64,000 nt of DNA from Myrica gale (Eukaryota > Streptophyta > Magnoliopsida > Fagales > Myricaceae): the NCBI GenBank assembly GCA_963930655.1, contig OZ005602.1:23325840-23389839 (forward strand), written 5' to 3'. Below, in pieces: positions 46,845 through 56,639 of this stretch. The notes under the pieces were generated by a model. The model worked only from the letters and a program-made list of their open reading frames with translations. It did not search any database and was not told where the DNA came from. Positions within the stretch are counted from its first letter, which is position 1; each line of letters begins with the position of its first letter. Both the position numbers and the translations under genes were made by a program.

Positions 46845-47674
46845 CTATTGAAGTTTATAGCAGAACTCGAAGGTTGGACTTCTTCAGTCCGGAGATTGTT
46901 TTGGAGTTGGTTTCTTTCTCAGATAGGTTCTGTTGTGAGGAAATGAAGTCTGCCTGTGATGTGCATTTAGCTTCACTGGTCGGTAATACTGAGGATGCAT
47001 TGGCTCTTATTGGATACGGGTTGGCGGAGACCGCAAATCTTGTTGTGGCATCTGGCTTGCAGGTGACGCTGAGAGAGCTCCCAAGTTCTCTGTATAATAT
47101 GAAGGTAATGAAGACCTTTTGTAGCTCTGAGGCCAGGGAGAGGTTGGCCACAGTTGGGTATGCTTCTTTCTTACTGTATTATTTCCTAAGCCAGGTGGCT
47201 ATGGAGGAAAGCATGGTATCTAACATGACAATGATGTTATTGGAGAGATTAGTAGAGTGCGCAACAGATAGGTGGCAGAGGGCGCTAGCATTGCACCAAT
47301 TGCGTTGTGTGTTTCTTGAGAGAAAAGAGTACAGGGATGGTCGGCGTTGTTTTGGGGCTGCAGCTGCATCAGGTCCTGTTTATTCCATGGCTGGTATAGC
47401 AAGAGCTAAACACAAGAAAGGGCAACAATATTCGGCCTATCAGTTGATGAGCTCTCTTATCTCCGAGTATAATTTAGTGGGGTGGATGTACCAAGGGCGG
47501 TCGCTTTACAACATTGGGAAGGAGAAGATTTTGGATTTGAGAATTGCAACTGAATTGGATCCTACTCTTTCATTCCCATATAAATACAGAGTTGTTGCAA
47601 AGGTGGAGGAGAAGCAGATTATGGCAGCAATTTTGGAGATTGACAACATTATCAGGTTTAAGCTCTCACCTGAC
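46845..47674 (+). pseudogene. ETO1-like segment 2 (BTB end to TPR region)
   Basis: Reads AIEVYSRTRRLDFFSPEIVL without interruption through RELPSSLYNMKVM, VAMEESMVSNMTMMLLERL, YSMAGIARAKHKKGQQYSAY, TELDPTLSFPYKYR and IIRFKLSPD. There the MULE begins. The frame closes a few codons inside the transposon (DEFG-stop). Confidence 0.92.
47665..47674 (+). repeat. 10-bp target duplication CTCACCTGAC, left copy (MULE)
   Basis: CTCACCTGAC precedes the left inverted repeat and recurs at 51992-52001. Nine to eleven bases is the size range for Mutator-like elements. Removing one copy and the element restores the frame KLSPD-CLELRAWFF. Confidence 0.95.
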
Positions 47675-47897
47675 GAGTTCGGTTAGAATACGGTGGGGAT
47701 AAAATACTGGGTTACGGGGGAATGGTCCGGATTAAATTCCGGGAATCCAACGGTCCTCAGCAGCAGCTCATTAATAATAAAATCTGGACCGGGTGACCCG
47801 CGTGATTTACCGAATGGTTGCCGACGACCCGGTTTCCAACATCTTCTTCAACACGCTTTCGTCAAAATCGTGTCTTGAGAATTTAAATTTGAATACG
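47675..47897 (+). repeat. MULE left terminal inverted repeat
   Basis: Begins GAGTTCGGTTAGAATACGGT and ends near TTTAAATTTGAATACG. It matches the reverse complement of 51769-51991 with about seven differences by eye. Confidence 0.95.
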
Positions 47898-49260
47898 CAT
47901 CTTCTTGAACACGCTCCCTCTACCTCTCTCGCCCTCTCACTCACACACATCGCAAAGACTCCGAACACAGAGACTTGGACTTGCATCACCTCCGATCCTT
48001 CTTTGTCATTGGTTTATGAGGTACCTCTCTTTCCTCTCCACGACTTTGCCATCTGATTTATTTTGTTTTTTTCGTTTCTTCGCAGATCTGTGTGTATAAG
48101 TGCCAAATTCTAGACGTTGTTTTTTCTTTTGCCAGAGTTTTTTTTCTCCGTCGATCTGATAATTTGTTCTCTTTCTTTCTATATGATATTCGTTATATTT
48201 TGGTTCCGTCGATCTGATAATGTTGCTTTTTGACAAAAATGCCGTATATGCTCAACTGCATGGAGATTTTTGTTTATTTGGTCCTATGTGATGAATTATT
48301 TGTCTATTTTCAAAATTTCGTTCTAGTTTGTTAAGTATTTGCTCAATGATAGAAGATAGAGTCCGTTGTTAACCTATTCACTTTGAATTGTTCACGTGCT
48401 ACTGTGTTGCTTCATTGCCCTTGCTGTTCTTTTCTAAGAGCTTTCTTCCTAGTCACACTTTTTGGGTTTTTCTTTTACTTTGAAAAAGTGATTGAAGGCA
48501 TCTTAAAATGATCATGGATAAAGAAAATCCACTTTAGGAGGAAATTAAGGCTGGTGCTTCTCTGCATGTTTGGTTCTGCAATTGTTATTTTTGGTGGATT
48601 GGATGGATATGCAATTGTGAAAGCCTCCAATCGCGTCCTCTGTTGTCACCATCTAAACCTACCATACCATCTAGCTTAAAGAAGAATTTGAAAATATCAT
48701 AACTAATTTGGTGAAATCCCTTAGTTAGATATATTTTGCCAAAATTCAGTTCAATGTAGTTTTGATATCTGCTTCTAATTATACAATGTTTGTCTTAACT
48801 GGAATGTGTTCAGAATGAATGGCTGTGGTTCAAGCTCAGAATAATGGATGGGCAGGAATAGTTGTAAATGGCTGTATAAGGGATGTCAATGAGATCAATG
48901 GTTGTGACATTGGGGTGAGGGCTTTGGCCTCTCATCCAATGAAAGCCAACAAGAAAGGTAATATCTTCAAGCCAAACAAAAGCTTGGCGCATAAGCAGTT
49001 GCGTTAACCTGTGTCAGCAATATCCTCCTCTTAGGCTTCAATAACCTGAAACTTCCATGTTTCATATTGTAAAATTGTAATTGGGTTGTTGATTATGTTG
49101 CAGTTCTTGGTCTGATTATGTTGCAGTTTTTGTGAAGTGTGGGACGATGTTTCAAGTTTGTATTATGTAATGTATTGATAGTTTAGGTAGGGTAACGGTA
49201 GTCAATGTAAAATATTTGTGATGTATCAAATCTATTGTAATAGTGGTTTATGTACTCGTT
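47898..49260 (+). pseudogene. Captured RraA-like (HMG aldolase-like) gene fragment
   Basis: A leader-like stretch ends at a GT donor (48019, TTATGAG before GTACCTC). A long intron-like segment runs to an acceptor (TGTTCAG, about 48814). The exon then reads [38 protein letters not shown] and MKANKKG. This is the conserved C-terminal half of plant RraA-like proteins (regulator of RNase E activity A-like, 4-hydroxy-4-methyl-2-oxoglutarate aldolase family), including the Gly-x-x-Arg-Asp active-site segment. The N-terminal half is missing, and the frame ends at 49007 after a GT-containing junction. What follows looks like 3' UTR. A chimeric 62-residue peptide could be made but is not expected to be an active aldolase. 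Confidence 0.85.
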
Positions 49261-49759
49261 TTAGTGCGAACATAATTAGACAATCAGCAGACTTCAGGTT
49301 CCTTGTTTATTTCATTTTGCAAGATGGGATGTGGATGAAATGTAAGCATAGAAGGTAAATAGTGCAGTACTTGAACTAAGACGTCGTTGAAAGAATAGCA
49401 TTGATGGCCCATTTTTTTGTTCGAGGATTCAAGCAAATAACTTAACTTTTGATGAAAACACTCGCTGAGGTAATGGCCTACCAAGCAGAATGTGTATCAG
49501 TGGATCAAGAAAAGACAAGTACATTCAATGATAACACCAACCAATTGATCTTTTTTTATCATTTTCAGCAGAGACAAGATGATAAAGGAGCAAATGTTTA
49601 TTGCTATAAAATACAACAGCTTCACATTACAATTCACTTCTTCCTGACCTTTCTGGGTCCAAAATCCTTTCATTTCACCAGACCCCAAATGGGGGTAAAA
49701 AAGACAACTCCTACAATAACATACATGAATTACAAAGCTCCTATAATAACATACATGAA
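49261..49759. other. MULE interior between the two captured fragments
   Basis: No domain is recognised. Part of this may be the 3' flank of the captured stress-protein gene, which lies on the minus strand. The unit CCTA(C/T)AATAACATACATGA is repeated at about 49711 and 49740. Confidence 0.4.
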
Positions 49760-50976
49760 TTACATAACTCCATAGAGGATACAGAACAAAGCTGACGTAA
49801 AGACATTAGAAATGAAATGCAGAAAGCAGAGAGCCTCCCAATACATAAGCCAATGATATCCACATCCTCCCAGAACAGGGCACTTGGCATTATGAACACA
49901 GTAATTGCTGACGCTTCCCAAAAATGCCCTGCCCCAACAAACTAGCATTAGCATACCATAATTATGAAATAGTAAATAAGCTTGAACAAAAGTATGGTAA
50001 TCAATGTGTTAAGGATAAATCGCATTGGATAATGCTCATTTTTCAAGCATACAAAGAGATAATTATAATTATTGTCAAGGATCACAGGTTAGAACCACTC
50101 TCAAGTTTGCAGTTGTAATGTTTTAGAAGTTCATTTCTGGGAAACAATGAGTAGATTTTGAGCATGCAGTTCATGTCAAAAACTTCAAGCAATGCAAGAA
50201 AAAGTATTAGTGCAGAAAAATAAAAAAGGGGAAAAAAATACAACAACTTGAAAAAGTTGCCAAAGTTCAGAGACCTCCAAACAAGTATAGCTTATCAGGC
50301 ATAAGTGCTTCTTCCAAATGGTAGTTTTAATTTCCCCTGTTTATAGAGACCCCCATGAGCAGACTCAAAGCTTCATGCATAAGTTGGTGCATGACTGTTG
50401 TGCACTTCTCATTCAAGTTAAAAGCCTGATATGTATCGCGCCCACAATAGATGCTTACAATTCCAAATCTTTTGAAAAATAAATTTTTTTTCCAGATGTA
50501 CTAAACTAACAACAAATGCATAATTAAGGTTCCACAACCTTTCTAATCAGTAATGAAAAGAAAGGAAATCTTTTTTCCATTTTCAATCCAACCAGAACAC
50601 TATGTAATACCATACCAACCTAGGAGTTTGAATGATGCATTTCCATGAATAGGTCAAGGAAGTACCTGAACCACCATATTGTTGTTGTTTTTTTCTTGGC
50701 AACTGCCATATTGTTGTTTGTTTATTCAAGAATGTAAGGAAATTCCTCCATGTAAACGATTCCAAGACACATACAGGGCTACTAAGGAAACTTGTTAATA
50801 AAAGCAAATGACTAAACTAAATATAACTAATACATCATCAATGGATTAGCTACCGACCTCTGTATAGCTCCTCGACTATGGCTGCCCAATACAAGTAATT
50901 TAATGTTGAGCTTCTCAACTGCTTCAGTTATGGCCTGTTTAGGGTCCCCAACTTCTGTCAGCATCTCTGCAGATAT
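49760..50976 (-). pseudogene. Captured universal stress protein (USP) gene fragment, two exons
   Basis: On the minus strand, exon 50976-50858 reads ISAEMLTEVGDPKQAITEAV then EKLNIKLLVLGSHSRGAIQR and ends at a GT donor. After an intron, the exon starting at 49928 reads AFLGSVSNYCVHNAKCPVL. Together these are the C-terminal third of a plant UspA-domain protein, with the nucleotide-binding loop pattern G-x2-G-x9-G-(S/T) represented by GSHSRGAIQR...GSVSN. In the canonical motif the middle Gly is present here as Ser (SHSRG instead of SHGRG). The N-terminal exons are absent or unrecognised, and the C-terminal end runs into unrelated codons. Orientation is opposite to the RraA fragment. Confidence 0.85.
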
Positions 50977-50982
50977 CTGTAG

Positions 50983-51768
50983 TAAGGAACACAAATTTTA
51001 GTCCTCCCATTCCACAATAGACAAGGAGTTTACCGCTTAATGGAAAACATTCTTCCTCCACGCATTTAACGAAACAAAAATTCCCCCAAAAATACATAAA
51101 GAGGTTAAAAACAGGTGGCTTCAATTTCGACAAAAGGGAGCTCCAATTTGAAGGTAAAGAAAAGAAGTGGGCACCAAAAGAAAGCACATTAATTTTTTTC
51201 TTCTTCTTTCTTCCTTTATTCATGCTTTAATTTTTGGTGTTTTTTGGTTGGTTTTTTTCCTAGCTCCGTTATATTTTAAGGGTATACGACGACATAGAAC
51301 AATTCGATTCGAGCATCGAAATTCTTAGTCTAAAAGGGGGCAGAAAAAGAAATAGCTTCACTGACGTCCAGTACGCAAATTCTAGAGCAAACATTTCAGC
51401 CAAGTACAAGCAAAGAGAGAGGGAAGAGGTACTTTGAGCTTCTCAGTTCTCAATCTCTTTCGGTTAAATGACTTCTATTATGTCAAAACCTTATACAAAA
51501 TCTAAATAACTACTTGCCGAACTACTCCACAGAGCAAGAACCACTTGTTCATCTAAACAAGCAAAGCCAAACGATTGAATCTTGCACAAATCCAAACATT
51601 TCAGCCAAGTACAAACAAAACCCCAAACATATCTTGCCGAACTAAAAGTGGAAGAAGAAACAGAGCCCTTCTGCAACTTACGAACTGGACGACAGAGCAC
51701 TTGCACTTCTGCAACTTCCCTTCCTTGACGACAGAGCCCTTCGCAAGTTTTCCGAAGATGCTGAAAAC
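50983..51768. other. MULE interior, unclassified right part
   Basis: Could hold the intron and 5' exon of the captured USP gene or a third captured piece. The short motif TTTCAGCCAAGTACAA occurs twice (about 51391 and 51599). No domain is recognised. Confidence 0.4.
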
Positions 51769-51991
51769 CGTATTCAAATTTAAATTCTCAAGACACGATT
51801 TTGACGAAAGCGTGTTGAAGAAGATGCTGGAAACCGGGTCGTCGGCAACCATTCGGTAAATCACGCGGGTCACCCGGTCCGGATTTTATCATTAATGAGC
51901 TGCTGCTGAGGACCGTTGGATTCCCAGAATTTAATCCGGGCCGTTCCCCCGTAACCCAGTATTTTATTCCCACCGTATTCTAACCGAACTC
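51769..51991 (-). repeat. MULE right terminal inverted repeat
   Basis: Reverse complement partner of 47675-47897. It ends CACCGTATTCTAACCGAACT C immediately before the target-duplication copy at 51992-52001. Confidence 0.95.
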
Positions 51992-52001
51992 CTCACCTGA
52001 C

Positions 52002-52309
52002 TGCCTTGAATTGCGAGCTTGGTTCTTTATTGCACTTGAGGATTATGAAAGTGCTCTTAGAGACATTCGAGTAGTTTCAACTTTAGAACCCAATCACATG
52101 ATGTTTCAGGGGAAAGTTTCACGGGATTATTTGATTGATCTCCTCAGCCGTTGGGTTCAGCAATGAAGCCAAGCTGATTGCTGGGTGCAACTCTATCAGC
52201 GATGGTCTTGTATTGATGATATCGGCTCTCTGGCTATCATACATCAGATGCTGGTCAATGACCCTGGCAAGAGTTTCCTTCGGTTTCGCCAATCTCTACT
52301 TCTTCTGCG
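52002..52309 (+). pseudogene. ETO1-like segment 3 (TPR region)
   Basis: Continues from the MULE target copy as CLELRAWFFIALEDYESALR, then SRWVQQ-stop-SQADCW, DDIGSLAIIHQMLVNDPGKS and LRFRQSLLLLR, ending at a GT donor (52310). The stop is TGA at 52164-52166, a one-base change from the conserved Trp codon TGG. Confidence 0.92.
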
Positions 52310-52808
52310 GTAAGCTTTTGTAATTTAAACTGGAGGTTGTCTATTTATTCAAATTTTTGTGGAAAATGACCATCGCAGAAACCTCAACAATATTGGTAGA
52401 TTTTCGCTTGAAACCTTCAATTTTGAAAACCTGGAAATCCAAAGCACATCTGATTATGGTAAAAAGCACATTTGTTTTCCTCGGATAATAAATTCATAAC
52501 AATTGGCACAACTTGGAATCATAAGCTCACAAGGCTTCACAAACTCACACGCAAAACCACTAATTGATTTTGTAGATTGCTGCATGCATATTTTCATTTG
52601 TCTCTTATTGGAGGGTTTCAAATCAATAGCTCATTTTACTTTCTATGCTTTGGTAAATTCTTATTTTCTTAGTTTTACGCACTATCTTAGACAATAGAGG
52701 AATATGTTGTTTGCGCAAAACAATTTGCTGCCATATGGCTGTTATCGGCGGTTCTAAAGTTAGTCCACTGATTACTGAAAGTAATTTCTAATATTTCTGA
52801 TTGAATAG
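52310..52808 (+). other. ETO1-like intron
   Basis: Intron between CTTCTGCG/GTAAGC and TTGAATAG/GATAAATTG. Phase is preserved, and nothing else is seen in it. Confidence 0.8.
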
Positions 52809-53102
52809 GATAAATTGTCAAAAGGCTGCAATGCGCAGTTTGCGACTGGCGATAAATCATTCTAGCTCTGAGCATGAAAGGCTAGTTTATGAAAAGGATG
52901 GATTTTATATGACACTGGTCATTGTGAAGAAGCTCTCTCTAGGGCAGAGAAGTCCCTTTCAATCCAGAGGTCATTTGAAGCTTTTTTTCTTAAAGCATAC
53001 ATGTTGGCAGATAGAACTTTGGATCCAGATACTTCATCTTATGTTGTTCAAATTCTGAAGGAAGCTCTTAAATGTCCTTCAGATGGTCTTCGGAAAGGAC
53101 AA
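52809..53102 (+). pseudogene. ETO1-like exon 2 (TPR), frameshifted
   Basis: NCQKAAMRSLRLAINHSSSE then HERLVYE is followed by two extra bases (GAAAAGGATGG, near 52893) that shift the frame. The shifted frame reads YDTGHCEEALSRAEKSLSIQ, SFEAFFLKAYMLADRTLDPD and ALKCPSDGLRKGQ to the donor at 53103. Confidence 0.9.
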
Positions 53103-53188
53103 GTGAGTATCGTCCGTATAGTGATTCTCATTACTCGGCCACATGTGCCTTGACAACTTGTTTGATTGCATAGTGAGATATTTTGCAG

Positions 53189-53459
53189 GCCTTGAACAAT
53201 GTAGGGAGAATTCAAGTGGATTGTGGTAAGCTGGATCTGGCTGCAGATTGCTACATGAATGCCCTTGACATCAACATCAAGCATACAAGAGCTCATCAAG
53301 GGATGGCACGTGTTTATCATCGTAGAAATCAACGGCAAGCTGCGTATGATGAGATGACCAAGCTAATAGAGAAGGCCCGTGAAATGGCAAAGAATGATCT
53401 TGATACAACAACAAAATTGGATCCGCTGATGACATATCCTTACAGATACAGGGCTGCAG
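53189..53459 (+). pseudogene. ETO1-like exon 3 (TPR), with in-frame deletion
   Basis: ALNNVGRIQVDCGKLDLAAD, KHTRAHQGMARVYH and YDEMTKLIEKAR run directly into EMAKNDL. Family members have about 14 residues (an NNASAYEKRSEYCD-like stretch) between them, so this copy carries an in-frame deletion near 53380. It ends YPYRYRAA with a phase-1 donor. Confidence 0.88.
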
Positions 53460-54728
53460 GTAATATTCATATATTTGTTTCCGTTCACTGATGTTGCATT
53501 CTCAGCAATATAATTTCTGATAGAAATCAGTGCCAATGATAACATTTTGCTTCTTCCATGGTACCAATTTCTCTGTGCACTATACTTGGTATAGAAAACT
53601 GTTTTGTAGTAGGGTTTTGGATACTGTGCTTCCTTTGTCATTACTTTCAATATCGTTATATGTCATCAGTAGATGTTGGTTGTTATACTTATTGGAATCG
53701 AGCACAAGATTTTGGGCTCAATCTTCAGGAATTTGTAGGTATCAGCAATGAGACAAAAGATACTTTTTTACTCCAACTTGAGGGACCGGTTATGGTTTTG
53801 ACAGTCACCTTTTTCTTTCCTTGGTCATTTTACTGAATAGTTAAGTTCCTAAAGCTTATCATTTTTGGGGAAAAGAACTTAACTAAGAAAATCCTAGAAC
53901 CAGTACCCTCCAAAATCCATTAGGGTACCTGGCACCAGTTTTAGTGGTTTTATATTTGATAGGAGCCTAATTACTGGATGCACTGAACTTGATTTTTGCC
54001 ATAGAAAAGGAAAATAGCTTCTCTTGTGCTTTTCTTCTGTCCGGTGTGAGCAAGTTTTCACAACCAAAGACTAGCTATAATTTAAGTGTTATTGAACTTT
54101 TTGAAACGCACCTAAGCATCTTAGGTTGTCTAGCTTCTTCTACACTGGCCTAATCAAAGCTGTATATATCACTATGAGCGCTTCTGAACATTCAGTTCCA
54201 TAGTTCTCAAAAGTTTTTTGTATGACTTGGTCCAACAGATGGATGTGGAAATCTTTCAATTTTTGAAACTTTTGAGTACTGGTAAGGTCCCATATATCCT
54301 GGATCAGTAGCCTGCCTTCCTATGTTCTCTTCCCATCACGTTTGGAGTTAGAGTCTGAACTGCAGTTCTCTTAACATAACTTGGGTTCTGATGGGAAGAC
54401 AAAGAAGATGCAAAAAAGACAAAAACTTGCAGAATTCTAAACAGATATCAAACTCAATTGAAAATGGAAGGGAAGTACGAAGGGAACTTAGTAAAGGTAG
54501 TGGAAAGTTTTTTTTTCCCTCATTTTGTCTCCTTGTAATATATGCAAAGTGCATTTTGTTAAAGCAAAAGCTTTTGAGGATAAGTCTCACACTTGTCATC
54601 AACCACTTCCGTTGCTTTCACTACAGATTTTTGTTTTTGTGTTTCCTTTTTTCACTCAGAGCTGTGTGTAGACACGTTCATTGCTTCAAAAATCAAGACT
54701 AATACTAACACAGAATCACATGAACCAG
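53460..54728 (+). other. ETO1-like last intron
   Basis: 1,269-base intron, GT at 53460 and AG at 54727-54728. Small frames inside it lack domains. Confidence 0.75.
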
Positions 54729-54952
54729 TTCTGATGGATGACCAAAAAGAAACTGAAGCTATAGAAGAGCTTTCAAAGGCTATAGCTTTCAAGCCTGATT
54801 TACAAATGCTTCATCTTCGAGCAGCATTTTACGAGTTAATGGGGAACCCCAACTCTGCTCTCCAAGATTGCCAGGCAGCTCTCTGCTTGGATCCTGACCA
54901 CAAGGAATCACTTGATTTATATAATCGAGCACGGAATTTGGCTCTTAATTGA
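54729..54952 (+). pseudogene. ETO1-like exon 4 (C-terminus)
   Basis: Reads LMDDQKETEAIEELSKAIAF, KPDLQMLHLRAAFYELMG and AALCLDPDHKESLDLYNRAR before the stop. This is the last TPR unit and normal end of the family. It is intact by itself. Confidence 0.9.
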
Positions 54953-56455
54953 AAACTTGAGCAAGGCACCTTCTATATGTTCCCAGTGACGTCGGATGTG
55001 GTTGGCTTAGGCAGCAGGGGAAAAAGTCATGGGGACTTTCCAAATAGCCGAACAGTACCCCATAATCATGCTCTTGTAAGCATTGAGCTGCAAATTGGCC
55101 ATTGCAAACGCGAACTCTGTCATTAGGAAAAAAACAATTGGAATGTGTACGCATATACAGCGTTGTGGAGTTGATGATCAGGTCAATACAAGCGAAGAAT
55201 TTTCATGAGGGTTTCAGCAAGAGGCCAAGAGCATTCCGGGTGAAATTTTGATGATGAAAAAAATTAATGAGAACAAATTTACATATGATAAAATAGGTAA
55301 TGGAAGAAGAGGCTCTATGGCTTTGGAAGGTCTTGTAATTCTTTGAGAATACTATATGCATCCCATATTGCTTCTTGATGTAAGCAGGACTTTTGTTTAA
55401 CATTTCTTCTTGTACATTATAAAATTAATTTAGATGTCTCATTTTTTTACTTTATCTTTCAAATGCAAGTGGCAGATTTGCAGATGTCTTTAGCAGCAGA
55501 TATGAATGTATCATCGTCCAGAAACTAATAAGTTTGTTAACATGGTGTTCTAGTTCCACCTGAATGACCACATCTAACCCACAAACTTGTTATGCCTTCA
55601 ATTTTTGTTTTCATTTCTAAGACCAACTTGGAACTGACAAGAGTCTAGGCTTCTGGAAATGCTGAAAACGTGGGCGAGAAGATGGGGAAAGTTGAGGGCT
55701 TGAAGATAATAGTAGTAATGGACTTGGGTGAGATTGTTATTTTGCTTAGTTGTGGAACGCGTGACAGGCTTATTGATGAGAAGAGAACAATGATCATCCT
55801 TGTGTGGCTTCTCTATCTTGAATATCTAGAACACTTCGAGGAGTTTTAAGTCCTTCGATAGTGTGATTCACTTCGAGGGGAATCAGGACTCTTAGATTCA
55901 ACCTATATTGATAATGGAAAAATTGATCGATGATTTTATTAATCTCCAATAGCTTCTGTCATAGAAAAAGTAGAAAGACTAAGAAATCAACTAACTTTTA
56001 GTTACTGTTAGCAGCCACTTATTTAGCTAAGATAATTATGTGGTCCATCCTAATCTCCTCGCATAGTAATCTCCTTGCCTGACACCTTTGCTTGACACTT
56101 TTATCCATCTTAGACTGTGCTTGAGTGTTAAAATTTTAAGGTATTGGAATTGACGAAAAATTGAAGAGAGATGATTTGAATGAATTTTTTATATTTATTA
56201 TAGTGAAAAGTAATGATTTGATGGGGGAGAGATTATATTGTAATTATTTTATTATGTTAAAATTTTAGAAGGCCAAAATTTTGTGTATCAAACGCTTAAG
56301 AGTTGTTCTCTTGTCATGTCTCTTGTGGTTCACGATCTTCTAGGATTCTAGCGCCATGCAAGCAGCCATGCACATATCAGAGATGGCCTAAACTTGAAGC
56401 GGCTAATGCTAGAAAACTGTAACATTTACTTCCCTTGAACTTTTTTTATTATAAG
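54953..56455. other. Intergenic between ETO1-like locus and LINE
   Basis: The first part is probably ETO1-like 3' UTR. No gene is seen. A near-copy of the LINE target sequence (TTACTTCCCTTGAACTTT) lies at 56426-56443, just before the true left target copy. Confidence 0.5.
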
Positions 56456-56472
56456 TTACTTCTCTTGAACTT
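56456..56472 (+). repeat. 17-bp target duplication of the LINE, left copy
   Basis: TTACTTCTCTTGAACTT, identical to 62722-62738. The left copy merges with the T-run that is the poly(A) tail on the minus strand. Confidence 0.9.
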
Positions 56473-56639
56473 TTTTTTTTAGCATAATAAGGAACTTCAT
56501 TAATCAGCAATAAAGTTCTACAAACCGACATAAAATCAGGGAAAAAAACACTAAAAACTACACCCCAATCATGGAGGGAAAAAACCAACGTACACCCAGG
56601 GGTAATTAGAGAGTAGCTCATGAGACGGGGACAAGCGTC

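Larger units (their letters stand above)
47675..51991. mobile_element. Pack-MULE (non-autonomous Mutator-like element) with two captured gene fragments
   Basis: A 4,317-bp element with 223-bp terminal inverted repeats and a 10-bp target duplication. No transposase frame is present inside. It carries fragments of an RraA-like gene (plus strand) and a universal stress protein gene (minus strand), with exon-intron structure preserved, so capture was of genomic DNA and not cDNA. These are the defining traits of Pack-MULEs. Confidence 0.93.
40357..54952 (+). pseudogene. ETO1-like (EOL) BTB-TPR gene, disrupted by two transposons
   Basis: ETO1/EOL proteins are BTB-TPR adaptors that target type-2 ACC synthases for degradation and so limit ethylene synthesis. 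Coding pieces are 40357-41165, 46845-47674, 52002-52309, 52809-53102, 53189-53459 and 54729-54952, about 910 codons joined, which is normal for the family. Key matches are MRGLKLKDRF, LLEPSIDPYLKPIDFVETLA, AWLRFERREDEF, the BTB segment (EEIKCVRYRIAALTRAFNAM, KIDLSGNEI), VAMEESMVSNMTMMLLERL and TPR repeats to the C-terminus (YNRA). Damage consists of a copia insertion after GNEISIKGMR, a MULE insertion after IRFKLSPD, a missing base near 41007, TGA at 52164-52166 where Trp is expected, a 2-base gain near 52893 and an in-frame loss of about 14 codons near 53380. It cannot encode a normal protein. Confidence 0.93.

Noticed and set aside
47675..51991. A CACTA or hAT identity for the element in the second ETO1-like break
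   Set aside because: The inverted repeats are 223 bp, the target duplication is 10 bp and the ends are not CACTA, so MULE fits better.
40357..54952. ETO1-like gene as functional, with the transposons spliced out as introns
   Set aside because: The independent TGA at 52164, frameshifts near 41007 and 52893 and the absence of splice sites at the element borders argue against it.
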